Source: JAAZIN01 sp964464625
GTDB taxonomy: Bacteria; Bacillota; Dethiobacteria; DTU022
NCBI GenBank assembly: GCA_964464625.1
Contig: CAYXKD010000011.1
Coordinates: forward strand, 1 to 47,937
DNA: 47,937 nt
Reading direction: 5' to 3'
Shown piece by piece: positions 8,634-16,969 of this stretch (position 1 is the stretch's first letter; each line of letters starts with the position of its first letter). The position numbers and the translations under genes are program-made. The notes under the pieces were generated by a model, which saw only the letters and a list, made by a program, of their open reading frames with translations, searched no databases and had not been told where the DNA came from.

Positions 8634-9287
8634 ATGATTAAAGGAGAAAAAATAGAAACAGGGACAGCACAATCCCGACAAATATTCACACTTCTGGAAC
8701 AGAGATATCCCAATCCACGCACCATGCTCATCTTCAAAAATCCTTTTCAGCTCTTTGTTGCCGTTCTTCTTTCGGCGCAAAGTACGGATGAGCAGGTCAA
8801 CAGGATCACAGGAAAACTTTTTCACGTGGCCCCCACGGCGCAAATTATGGCCAAATTCAAGCCTGAAGAGCTGGAGCCATACCTTAGGGGATGCGGACTC
8901 TACCGCAACAAGAGCCGCTTCCTTATCGAGTCAAGCAGGATAATCGTAGAAGACTTCGGAGGAAAGCTGCCTGACAATTACGACAAACTGATCTTGCTGC
9001 CGGGGATTGGGCGCAAATGTGCCAATGTAATTTTAAATGTGGCTTTTGGCAAGCCTGCACTGGCGGTGGATACACATGTTTTTAGAGTGTCGAGGCGGCT
9101 GGGCCTTGCTGCAGGCAACCGCCCTGAAGATGTGGAAGAGCAGTTGAAGTTGCTCCTGCCTCCGGAAGAATGGGGCAAAGCTCACCAGCGTCTTATTGCC
9201 CATGGGCGGGAAGTCTGCCGGGCCCGGCGCCCCCGCTGTGCCGGCTGCATCCTCAGAGACTGCTGCCTCTGGGATGAAAAAAATTAA
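8634..9287 (+). CDS. nth: endonuclease III
   Basis: About 217 residues. LLSAQSTDEQVNRI is the family signature. The helix-hairpin-helix LPGIGRKCANVILNVAFG contains the catalytic Lys, AVDTHVFRV contains the catalytic Asp, and the C-terminal cysteines C-x6-C-x2-C-x4/5-C bind the [4Fe-4S] cluster. The enzyme excises oxidised pyrimidines in base excision repair. The start is uncertain: ATG 8634 fits homologous lengths but its GGAG is only about 2 nt away; the reading from 8487 would add 49 atypical residues. Confidence 0.9.
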   Translation: MIKGEKIETGTAQSRQIFTLLEQRYPNPRTMLIFKNPFQLFVAVLLSAQSTDEQVNRITGKLFHVAPTAQIMAKFKPEELEPYLRGCGLYRNKSRFLIESSRIIVEDFGGKLPDNYDKLILLPGIGRKCANVILNVAFGKPALAVDTHVFRVSRRLGLAAGNRPEDVEEQLKLLLPPEEWGKAHQRLIAHGREVCRARRPRCAGCILRDCCLWDEKN

Positions 9288-9358
9288 GAAAGAAATGACT
9301 GGGGCATATAATGTTAACAGGCCCGCCCGGAGCACCCGGGGCCGGAAGGAGAGATAAG

Positions 9359-11779
9359 ATGGCCGTATACAAGTTAAATGCAGGTGATCTTAAATACCGC
9401 TGCGAACCGCAGGAACTACCCTTTGAAAGCACTGCCGGGGTTCCTCCCCTGGAAGGTATGATTGGGCAGGAACGCGCCGTCAAGGCGATGGAATTCGGTC
9501 TGCAGATCAAGCGCTCTGGCTATAATATATTCATGACCGGTTTTACTGGAACTGGCAAATCAAGTTACGCCTTATCCGCAGTGCAGAAGATCGCCTCGCA
9601 GGAGCCCCGCCCCGATGACTGGCTCTACGTCTACAATTTTGACAACCCCGGCGAACCATTGGCCTTGAACCTTCCTGCCGGGCAGGGCGCAATTTTTTCC
9701 CGTCATGTTGAAGAATTGCTGGAGGAATTAAGGCAGGCCATCCCCAAAGCTTTTGATACAGAGGATTACGAGCGGCAGAAAGCATCATATGTAAAAGAGT
9801 TCCAGGATCAGCGCAGTAGCCACCTCGAAGAATTGAACAAAACTGCCGAGGAGCATGGTTTTGCCTTGAAAAGGACCAGCTCTGGCTTTGTCACCGTCCC
9901 CCTTGTGGATGGTGAGCAGGTCAGTGAGGAGGACTATGCCAAACTTGAGCAGACAGTCAAAGATGATCTGGAGAAAAAATCTACAGCGGTGCAGCTGAAA
10001 GCCATGGAGATCATGCGCCGAATTCAATCAGTCGAGAGGGGACTTAAGGAGAAATTCAAGCAGCTTGACAAGAAGATCGCTATCGCTGCAACAGGCTATC
10101 TTTTTAGTGAGATCCTGGAAAAATACAGCGATTTCCCCAAAGTTCAGCGCTACCTGCAGGCTTTCCAGGAAGATGTTTTCTCCAGCCTGGGTGAATTTCG
10201 CGGTGAAGAAGAGGACCAGTCCTTTCCCCTGTTCTGGCTGCGCCGCCAGAGCCAGGAGCAGGCGGAGCTGCGCTACAAGGTCAACCTTATCATCGATCAC
10301 CGCGAAACAGAAGGGGCGCCCCTTGTATATGAAACAAATCCCTCATACTACAACCTGCTCGGCAGAATGGAATATGAAAATCGCATGGGGACGGTGGTAA
10401 CAGATTTTACCATGCTCAAAGCCGGTGCATTCCACCGCGCTAACGGGGGCTACCTCATCCTGCAGGCCAATGATGTCCTGGCTGGCCTGCAGTCCTGGGA
10501 TGTCTTGAAAAGAACGCTAAAAACAGAAGAGATTCGTATTGAGACACTGGGTGAGCAGTACTCCATGATTGCCGTATCAACACTGCGGCCGCAGCCGCTG
10601 CCGCTGCAACTTAAGGTGATTTTAATAGGCAGCCCCATGCTCTACCAGCTACTCTATTACTATGATGAGGATTTTCGCAAACTTTTCAAGATCAAGGTAG
10701 ATTTTGATGTCGAAATGGATATGGACGGCGGCAATATGGCCAAGATGGCCGGTTTTATCGCTTACCATTGCAATCTTCAGAAGTTACGCCATTTTGATCG
10801 CGAAGCGGTGTCAAAGATGATCGAGTACAGCGCCCGCCTTGCAGAGCATCAGGATAAATTGAGCACCCGGTTCAACGATATTGTTGAGCTTCTCTACGAA
10901 GCCGATGCCTGGGCCGGAATCGATGGTGCATCAACTGTTGGCGCGGCACAGGTGGAAAAAGCCCTGGCTGAAAAAATACACCGCTCCAACAAGTATGAGC
11001 AAAAAATACTCGAAGCCATTGAAAGAGGTCAAATCCTGCTCGATCTTGAAGGTGCCCGCACCGGTCAGGTGAATGCCCTGTCGGTAATTGACCTTGGAGA
11101 TTACCAGTTTGGCCGCCCCTCCCGGGTTACCTCCACTGTTTATCCGGGACGCCGCGGGATTATCAATATCGAGCGGGAGAGCAAACTCAGTGGAAAAATC
11201 CACGACAAGGGGGTTCTTATCCTGAGCGGCTATCTGGGCTGCCGCTTCGGCAGCAAGGTTCCCCTCAATCTATCGGCGGGTATCTGTTTTGAACAATCAT
11301 ACAGCGGTGTGGAAGGGGACAGTGCTTCGGCAGCCGAGCTTTTTGCCCTACTTTCAAGTATATCGGGAATGCCCCTGAAGCAGAACCTGGCGGTAACGGG
11401 ATCGGTCAATCAAAATGGTGAGATCCAACCGGTGGGAGGGATCAACAGCAAAATAGAGGGATTTTACGATGCCTGCAAAATCAAAGGCCTCACCGGTGAA
11501 CAGGGTGTGATCATACCCGAGGCCAACCTGAAAAACCTCATGCTGCGCGATGAGCTTGGAGAAGCTGTTGGCGCCGGTAAATTCCATATTTATGCCATCA
11601 CCACTGTTGATGAGGGGATGGAGTTGCTCACAGGCAAGAATGCAGGAAGTGAAATGGCAGACGGCACCTTCCCCGCGGGCACGGTAAATGGAGCGGTCAT
11701 TGACGGGCTGCGGAAATTTACCGAGGCTCTGCGAAAAGAGAAAGTGCAGATGGAGGGCAATGAGCAGAATGAAGCATGA
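9359..11779 (+). CDS. Lon-related AAA+ ATP-dependent protease
   Basis: About 806 residues of the LonB-like / putative ATP-dependent protease family. Walker A is GFTGTGKSS near residue 60, in the context MIGQERAVKAMEFGLQIK. A long coiled insertion lies at about residues 130-290. The C-terminal Lon protease domain has the catalytic Ser in EGDSASAAELFALLSS and the catalytic Lys in GGINSKIEGFYDAC. It probably degrades misfolded or regulatory proteins in the cytoplasm. GGAAGGAGAG lies 7 nt before ATG 9359. Its end overlaps the methyltransferase start. Confidence 0.9.
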   Translation: MAVYKLNAGDLKYRCEPQELPFESTAGVPPLEGMIGQERAVKAMEFGLQIKRSGYNIFMTGFTGTGKSSYALSAVQKIASQEPRPDDWLYVYNFDNPGEPLALNLPAGQGAIFSRHVEELLEELRQAIPKAFDTEDYERQKASYVKEFQDQRSSHLEELNKTAEEHGFALKRTSSGFVTVPLVDGEQVSEEDYAKLEQTVKDDLEKKSTAVQLKAMEIMRRIQSVERGLKEKFKQLDKKIAIAATGYLFSEILEKYSDFPKVQRYLQAFQEDVFSSLGEFRGEEEDQSFPLFWLRRQSQEQAELRYKVNLIIDHRETEGAPLVYETNPSYYNLLGRMEYENRMGTVVTDFTMLKAGAFHRANGGYLILQANDVLAGLQSWDVLKRTLKTEEIRIETLGEQYSMIAVSTLRPQPLPLQLKVILIGSPMLYQLLYYYDEDFRKLFKIKVDFDVEMDMDGGNMAKMAGFIAYHCNLQKLRHFDREAVSKMIEYSARLAEHQDKLSTRFNDIVELLYEADAWAGIDGASTVGAAQVEKALAEKIHRSNKYEQKILEAIERGQILLDLEGARTGQVNALSVIDLGDYQFGRPSRVTSTVYPGRRGIINIERESKLSGKIHDKGVLILSGYLGCRFGSKVPLNLSAGICFEQSYSGVEGDSASAAELFALLSSISGMPLKQNLAVTGSVNQNGEIQPVGGINSKIEGFYDACKIKGLTGEQGVIIPEANLKNLMLRDELGEAVGAGKFHIYAITTVDEGMELLTGKNAGSEMADGTFPAGTVNGAVIDGLRKFTEALRKEKVQMEGNEQNEA

Positions 11780-12557
11780 AGATGGGGCAACCAGGCCTGA
11801 AAAGGTCGAACCCTATGCCGGATTTGCGGAGATCTATGACCGGATCATGACCGGTGTGGATTACGAAGGCTGGGCCGATTATATTGAAGCCCTTTTGAAG
11901 CGTTTCAGCCGCAAACCGCGCTCAATAATCGATCTTGCCTGCGGTACAGGAAGCTCTGCACTGCCCTTTGCCGCCAGGGGCTACCGGGTCAGTGCGATTG
12001 ACTTATCTGAAGCGATGCTGCAACAGGCCCGCTCCCGGGCTGCCTCCTCAGGGCTGCATGTTGATTTTTTCCGGCGGGATCTGCGCGCGCTGCACCTGCC
12101 GGAAAAGTATGATCTGGCTCTGCTCTTCCAGGACGGACTGAATTATCTTTTAATGGAGGAAGAACTTTTTCAGGCTTTTTGTGGAGTCCGGGATCTTCTG
12201 GAGCCGGGAGGGCTCTTTATATTTGACCTGACACGTCCCTCCTTCAGGACTCAAAGTGAGCAGTTTTCCGTCTACTGGGCTGATGAGCCCGATTTTACCC
12301 TTGTTTGGGAGAGCCGTTACGACAGGGCTGCAGAAACGTGGGAGATTCTGCTGACAGCCTTTGCAGCCCTGGAGGGCGGTCTTTACCGCAAATTCCAGGA
12401 GCGGCATCGTGAGAAAGATTATCCGCCGGAGCTGGTGGAGCGGCTACTGCATGAAGCGGGCTTTATTATCCTGGCGCTGCTGCCCACATTCAAGCATACA
12501 ACAGCCCGGGGCAGCGAGCCAAAACTGACTTTCATAACCGAAAAGCGGATTAGCTAA
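11769..12557 (+). CDS. class I SAM-dependent methyltransferase
   Basis: About 262 residues. SAM-binding motif I is IIDLACGTGSSALPFAARG, followed by the acidic motif II VSAIDLSEAML and the FQDGLNYL region. The substrate is not recognisable. The start overlaps the end of the protease gene. GGAGGG at 11752-11757 lies 11 nt before ATG 11769 but only 2 nt before the other candidate, ATG 11760. The overlap suggests translational coupling to the protease. The gene ends 52 bp before a dispersed repeat. Confidence 0.82.
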   Translation: MKHEDGATRPEKVEPYAGFAEIYDRIMTGVDYEGWADYIEALLKRFSRKPRSIIDLACGTGSSALPFAARGYRVSAIDLSEAMLQQARSRAASSGLHVDFFRRDLRALHLPEKYDLALLFQDGLNYLLMEEELFQAFCGVRDLLEPGGLFIFDLTRPSFRTQSEQFSVYWADEPDFTLVWESRYDRAAETWEILLTAFAALEGGLYRKFQERHREKDYPPELVERLLHEAGFIILALLPTFKHTTARGSEPKLTFITEKRIS

Positions 12558-12609
12558 AAGGTTCTGCATAATTCATCCCGGGATGGCTCCATCTTTCCAT
12601 AAGAAAAGC

Positions 12610-12632
12610 TGATAATTCAAGACCTGACCCCC
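12610..12632. repeat. dispersed repeat copy A
   Basis: TGATAATTCAAGACCTGACC, followed by CCC, is one of four copies in the window; the others lie at 32200-32220 (inverted), 32380-32410 and 32420-32452. The upstream flank TCCATCTTTC is also shared with the 32370-32380 region, so the repeat unit is longer than the core. On the minus strand this copy supplies the last codons and stop of larE. No transposase is nearby. Confidence 0.75.
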
Positions 12633-13441
12633 ATTTGAGTGACCCCACATTCGAGGTCGAGGGAGACATGGCGAAACCCGATATTTTTGAAGTAAGAGCT
12701 GATGGCGGCTCGTTTTTGCCAGACTGTAGAGATCTCCTCCGGAGCAACCTCGATGCGGGCGCTGTCTGCGCAGCTGCGCACCCTGATCTCACGGTGCAAC
12801 CCTAGCGAGCGCAAGAATTCTTCACCCTTTTCCACACGCGCCAGTTTTTCAAGATCAAGTTTTTCACCGTACGGGAATCTTGTTGCCAGGCAGCTGTTGG
12901 CCGGCCGGTTCCAGGTGGGCAGCCTGTAACGGCGGGAGAGGAGACGGATCTCCTCCTTGGTAAGTGCCGCTTCCTGCAGGGGGCTGCGGAGGCCGTATTC
13001 CCTCGCTGCGGCGCTGCCGGGGCGGTATTCGGCAAGATCATCATGGTTGCCCCCATCAAGGATGGAGGAGAGGGACTCCTGACGTGAAAGGGCGGCCAGG
13101 GTGGCGCAAAGCTCTTTTTTGCAATGATAGCAGCGGTCAGGGCTATTATTAACGAAAGGATCACAGGAGAGTTCGGCCGTGTGGATAAGGCGGTGGGGAA
13201 CCATGAGCAGTGCGGCTATTTCGCAGGCCGCCTCCGTTTCTGAAGCGGGGCGGATGGGCGAGACGGCCGTTACAGCCAGGATATTTTCCTTTCCCATTAC
13301 CGCGGCGGCCTTATAGAGGAGCAAAGCGCTGTCTGCCCCGCCAGAGAAAGATATCAGGGCGCTCTGGCATTCGCCGAGAATCTGGTCCAGTTTCTTCTCT
13401 TTTTCCCGGAGCGCAGCGCGGAAAGGCATCTTTTCAGGCAA
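12617..13441 (-). CDS. larE: LarE, sulfur insertase of nickel-pincer nucleotide synthesis
   Basis: 274 residues of the PP-loop ATPase family. The ATP pyrophosphatase loop is SFSGGADSALLLY (residues 31-43). Cysteines occur in PDRCYHCKKEL (104 and 107) and NSCLATRFPYG (184). LarE adenylates the carboxylates made by LarB and replaces their OH by SH. The three-Cys pattern resembles LarE proteins that hold a [4Fe-4S] cluster rather than sacrificing one Cys. TTG 13441 is the start, with GAGGAGGAT upstream. The C-terminus breaks off after VSLDLE and continues as CGVTQMGVRS, the last part of it read from a dispersed repeat. larB and larC lie 17 kb downstream on the other strand. Confidence 0.9.
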   Translation of the reverse strand: MPEKMPFRAALREKEKKLDQILGECQSALISFSGGADSALLLYKAAAVMGKENILAVTAVSPIRPASETEAACEIAALLMVPHRLIHTAELSCDPFVNNSPDRCYHCKKELCATLAALSRQESLSSILDGGNHDDLAEYRPGSAAAREYGLRSPLQEAALTKEEIRLLSRRYRLPTWNRPANSCLATRFPYGEKLDLEKLARVEKGEEFLRSLGLHREIRVRSCADSARIEVAPEEISTVWQKRAAISSYFKNIGFRHVSLDLECGVTQMGVRS

Positions 13442-13695
13442 GGGCCGATCCTCCTCTCATTTTAATAAAAGATATCTTAACTTTAGAATAAAAGCACCTT
13501 TTATGCAAGGGCTGGAGCTACCTTAATGTTCCAGTGACGCTGTCAAGCCGGCCCGGCAGTGCCCGCCCAGGAGGGAGGCGGGGTGCCGGAAAATTTATGT
13601 TGCAGATTGGGATCCATTCCGCTGCGCAGGAAAAACAAGATGAAACTTAACGAGCGGCCCTGATGCTTATTAGATTAAATTTTCCAAAAAGGGCA

Positions 13696-13724
13696 TTGAC
13701 AGTCTTCCACATTGCAGTTATAAT
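13696..13724 (+). promoter_or_regulatory. consensus sigma-70-type promoter upstream of the H4MPT operon
   Basis: TTGACA (13696-13701), a 17-bp spacer and TATAAT (13719-13724) match the housekeeping consensus exactly. It points toward the operon whose first start codon is at 14576. A small palindrome, AGGCAAGCCT, begins at the expected transcription start (about 13731). The strength of this match suggests high expression or a negatively regulated promoter. Confidence 0.75.
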
Positions 13725-14408
13725 AAAGTAAGGCAAGCCTAACAAATTGCTTCAAGGTGATCTTAAAAATACTTTTGGGCGTGATAAATGTTAGAAAATC
13801 ACTCTAAATATGTGGGAAATACTTTACGTCTAGGAAGATCCGGTTTTTTAAATGTGACAACATGAGCGAGCCTTGTTAGCTGTTTCTGGATTTTGGGCCT
13901 AAAACCAGAATTGATTGCAATATTCACAAAAGCAACATGGTGTCATCACTGCTATTTGATAAAAAAATAGCCGGAGAAGCAGGAAGTCTGATTTGATCAT
14001 TTTTAGTAAGCCATCCTTTTGCCCCTACTTGGATTTATCTAGAATCATCACCCATTAAGCGAGATTAGCCTTTCAACAACATCTTCGGCGAAACAATGTC
14101 GCATATTCCTAAAAAAAAATTGTACATGAATCAGGAAAAGGGATTACCATGATTTTTCAGCTGATCGCAACTAAAGGATGTCCATTTTGACATTATCTTT
14201 GCGGCTGATTCATGGAGAAGTCCTTGTGGCAGCCAAAAAGGGCCCGGTCAAATCCTAAAATTGAACAAGGGTTTAAAGGAGAGATCAGCGCTGAAATTAG
14301 AACTTTCTTAGGCATACATGAGAGCTCTCCGGGTGGCAAAAACAGGGACAATCTCAGGGACTGCATATTCGGGGGCACTGTTTGGATTTTGGTAGATAAT
14401 ACCAGGGG

Positions 14409-14447
14409 GATAATTAAAGGGTTTACACCCTTGTTGTTTTAATTATC
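14409..14447. repeat. inverted repeat in the operon leader
   Basis: GATAATTAAA (14409-14418) pairs perfectly with TTTAATTATC (14438-14447), with GGG (14419-14421) and CCC (14428-14430) extending the stem inside. The structure is too A/T-rich and lacks the U run expected of a classic terminator. It may be an operator or part of a structured leader. Confidence 0.45.
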
Positions 14448-14575
14448 TCAAGGACAGGCCTCTCTGGTAAGACAGGGCGATTTAACATTTCATCAAAGGG
14501 GGGTTGTCTAAGCGATAAAAATTCAAATATTTTGGCGGCAATCAGCAAAAAATTAATTCTATGGGAGGTTTTACA

Positions 14576-16354
14576 GTGCAGAAGGAAGTTTATGCCGCTG
14601 CGATGGCTTCCATCGCCGACATCAGTAACGTTACCAATGACCGTATCGAAGCGCTAACCAAGGGGCATGGGATGGTAAACCTGGCTGCAATGTGTGCCGG
14701 TAATGCCATCGCCATGGATGTTCTCAGGGGTATCAATATCAAGCTGACCGATGAGGACAGCGGTTATCTACCCGTTGACGATGTCTTGAGAAAAGGCGTC
14801 GAAGCAGCGAAGGATGCCGGGGCGGATTCTGCCAATGCAGCGCTGATCGCGGCAACCATAATGTATTTTAGCGGCACCAATGCCCAGGCCGGTGTGCCTG
14901 CTGGCAACCGTAAACTGGGTGCATTGGCCAGGATGATCGCCGGCGTTGACAGGTGCGGCGTGGCCGCTGTTCCCACACCGAAATCTAATAACAAGATCTC
15001 CGGCTTTGCTGCTGTGCAGGCCATTTACAACGCAATGGCTGAAGGCAAACTGACGGATGTTGATGGCAAGAAACTGCCATTGGGCGTAGGTGGAGGCCCT
15101 CTTTACGGACACAACCTTCTCGGTGAGGATCGCGGTTTTGTGGAACTGGCTGCCAATGGGGCAAAAGTGGGCACACAGGGCATGATAGATGCACAGGCCG
15201 GTGCCGGCATGTCTCCCAGTCCCATCATCTCTGCCATAATTGGCACTGCCGCTATTCTGGAGATCGTGCACCCTGATGCCTGTGTTGGTGAAGAGTATGG
15301 CGAGCTTTTTGTCGTAAACAGCGCCTATGTGGCCGGCAAAGCAGCCTGCGAAGTAGCGGGGATCCCTGCCACATTGCATATGAGAGGTACAAATGAGGAG
15401 TATGACAGCGCTCGCCTAGTGGGAGAGCTGGGATTGATGCTCAAGGATGTGGGCGGTGTATCGGTTATCGGTATGATGGCCTTTTCAGAAATGCTGGCCG
15501 CTTTCCAGGAGAGCGTCGGGATCGGTGCAGGGTTCTCCGGCGGTCCCATTATGCCGCCGCTGGGACACCTTACCGCCGATGTCATTATTGCTTTGCGCGC
15601 CCTTCTGGTCAATGAGGGAGACATGGATAAAGCGGCTGACATCATTAAAACAGTGAAAGCAAATGAATGGCTTGATCCTGAAATGGCTGCTTTTTCAGCC
15701 AACACCATTGCCCGCAAAGCTGAGCAGAGCAGACGCGGCCCCCTTAGCTCTCTCATTATCACCGCCACAGAGGGAGTAAGGGTCAATGCTGTTTGCAAAC
15801 GCGCCCGCAAGGCCTATAATGATCTAAATGCCGGCAAGTCTCTGGCAGACACCGTGGCTGAAATTGACACCGCCAGGAAGGAACTGGTGGAGGAGCGTGC
15901 CGGGGCGATGCTGGGGGCCATGACGGGACACGAGGTCAAGGTCAAGGTTACCAAACTGGAGGGCGGCTCCAGACGCAAACATCCCTTTACCCAGAAATAC
16001 TATGGTTTCGACGGAGATATCGATGTGGAGCTTACTGTTGACGGTAAGGAGGTCACCCTGACAGGAATCGGTCAAAATGTGATTCCCGATGCTGTGATGA
16101 ACAACAAAGAGGATATCCTGCAGGTTCTGCCCTTTGCTGCGGTTCCGGCGACGGAGCTGTTGCTTTCCGGACATACCATCATCAACGTTACCGTACCTGC
16201 AGCCGTTGCTGCTGCTATGAAGAAGTCTTCACCTAAGGATGCGGCCAAGGAGGCCGAAAATGCTGCTTATGTGACTGCAGCTATTCCGGGTGCAAAAGAG
16301 AAGGCGACAATTGTAGCAGAACTTGCATTGCGCATCATGGAGGACCTGAGTTAA
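14576..16354 (+). CDS. unrecognised 592-residue protein, first gene of the H4MPT operon
   Basis: I do not recognise a family. The protein is soluble-looking, rich in Ala and Gly, with no signal peptide or clear membrane segment. Conserved-looking stretches include GHGMVNLAAMCAGNAIAMDV, FSGTNAQAGVPAGNRKLGAL, LPLGVGGGPLYGHNLLGEDR, AQAGAGMSPSPIISAIIGTA and GAGFSGGPIMPPLGHLTADV. The last ~130 residues contain a charged segment (SRRKHPFTQKYYGFDGDIDV) and then an Ala-rich helix. The Gly/Asn-rich patches resemble cofactor or active-site loops, so an enzyme is likely. GTG 14576 has GGGAGG 7 nt upstream; ATG 14561 overlaps that ribosome site. A strong hairpin follows, then a LarC-domain gene. Confidence 0.75.
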   Translation: MQKEVYAAAMASIADISNVTNDRIEALTKGHGMVNLAAMCAGNAIAMDVLRGINIKLTDEDSGYLPVDDVLRKGVEAAKDAGADSANAALIAATIMYFSGTNAQAGVPAGNRKLGALARMIAGVDRCGVAAVPTPKSNNKISGFAAVQAIYNAMAEGKLTDVDGKKLPLGVGGGPLYGHNLLGEDRGFVELAANGAKVGTQGMIDAQAGAGMSPSPIISAIIGTAAILEIVHPDACVGEEYGELFVVNSAYVAGKAACEVAGIPATLHMRGTNEEYDSARLVGELGLMLKDVGGVSVIGMMAFSEMLAAFQESVGIGAGFSGGPIMPPLGHLTADVIIALRALLVNEGDMDKAADIIKTVKANEWLDPEMAAFSANTIARKAEQSRRGPLSSLIITATEGVRVNAVCKRARKAYNDLNAGKSLADTVAEIDTARKELVEERAGAMLGAMTGHEVKVKVTKLEGGSRRKHPFTQKYYGFDGDIDVELTVDGKEVTLTGIGQNVIPDAVMNNKEDILQVLPFAAVPATELLLSGHTIINVTVPAAVAAAMKKSSPKDAAKEAENAAYVTAAIPGAKEKATIVAELALRIMEDLS

Positions 16355-16372
16355 TTGGCTTGACTTTTAGCA

Positions 16373-16408
16373 GCAGGTGTGGGAAGTGGTTTACAATCCC
16401 ACACCTGC
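16373..16408 (+). repeat. intercistronic hairpin, 12-bp perfect stem
   Basis: GCAGGTGTGGGA (16373-16384) pairs with TCCCACACCTGC (16397-16408) around a 12-nt loop. There is no T run directly after it, so it is more likely a processing or stabilising element, or a leaky terminator, than a full stop. It lies between the first gene of the operon and the rest and could raise the level of the 592-residue protein relative to downstream genes. Confidence 0.6.
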
Positions 16409-16432
16409 AAATTCTTGATCGAGGTAGCGCCA

Positions 16433-16951
16433 GTGCTCTTGATGACAAATGTGGACAATATAAATCTTGATCAGATACCTTATCTTATCGAGCAGCTTAT
16501 GCAAAGAGGGGCGCGCAACGTACATGTGATCAATGCCATGACGAAAAAAGGGCGCCAGGAGTATATCCTCTTTATAGATGTGCCCGGAGATGAAAGGGAA
16601 GCCATAAGCAACTATTTGGCCTCCGAGATTGGCACACTGGGCGTCAGGATCCTGCAGGCTGAACACATCTCTTTTCATTACGAGCTTTTCCCCATCGATA
16701 TGAAACTGAAAAATGAATCGGGAGAGCCTATCTGGCAGGGGACAGTCAATGTAAAAATGGTTATGGATGCCCGGCAGGGAGCCGTTCTATCTGCCAGGGC
16801 GGAATACGAGGATCTTAAAGCAGCTGTAAGAGGATTTGAGCAGGCCGGTGAGAGTATCACTTTTTATGAGCTAAAGCAAAGGATCGAGGCAGAGGCATTG
16901 AGCCGCTTTAGAAAAAGCAGTCACAGGATAGAGTTTGAGCCAGCTACCTGA
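16433..16951 (+). CDS. stand-alone LarC C-terminal-domain (LarC2-like) protein
   Basis: 172 residues that align by eye with the C-terminal half of LarC at 30993-32192. TNVDNINLDQIPYLIEQL corresponds to SIDDLNPEIYPYLLQKL, then both have GA(R/L), a run of ~30 residues, and TLGVR/TLGLR. A second shared block is VKMVMDARQGAVL versus VKIGRSRKGEAPL. LarC inserts nickel into the pincer nucleotide; its C-terminal domain binds CTP/nucleotide in known cases. The function of a lone, diverged copy is unknown. GTG 16433 has GAGGTAG 5 nt upstream. A longer reading from 16379 starts within the hairpin and is unlikely. Confidence 0.75.
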   Translation: MLLMTNVDNINLDQIPYLIEQLMQRGARNVHVINAMTKKGRQEYILFIDVPGDEREAISNYLASEIGTLGVRILQAEHISFHYELFPIDMKLKNESGEPIWQGTVNVKMVMDARQGAVLSARAEYEDLKAAVRGFEQAGESITFYELKQRIEAEALSRFRKSSHRIEFEPAT

Positions 16952-16969
16952 GATGGAAAAGAGGATATT

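Larger units (their letters stand above)
13442..14575. other. 1.1 kb AT-rich region without recognisable gene, leader of the H4MPT operon
   Basis: This gap between divergent larE and the 592-residue gene is richer in A+T than its surroundings. It contains a perfect promoter at 13696-13724 and an inverted repeat at 14409-14447. The only open frame, 76 codons from 14212, has no ribosome site and no recognisable protein. I searched by eye for known riboswitch cores and saw none. If the promoter drives the operon, the transcript has a leader of about 840 nt, which could hold an uncharacterised RNA. Confidence 0.5.

Noticed and set aside
14212..14442. 76-codon open frame in the operon leader
   Set aside because: No ribosome site, no recognisable domain, and it overlaps the inverted repeat at 14409-14447.
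13442..14575. Known riboswitch in the long leader
   Set aside because: No core of a riboswitch class that I know could be matched by eye; an unknown RNA remains possible.
14576..16354. The 592-residue protein as a LarA homologue or as an L-serine dehydratase/cysteine desulfidase-type enzyme
   Set aside because: The LarA histidine/lysine motifs are absent, and the faint likeness of one Gly/Asn loop to the desulfidase family is not supported by other blocks.
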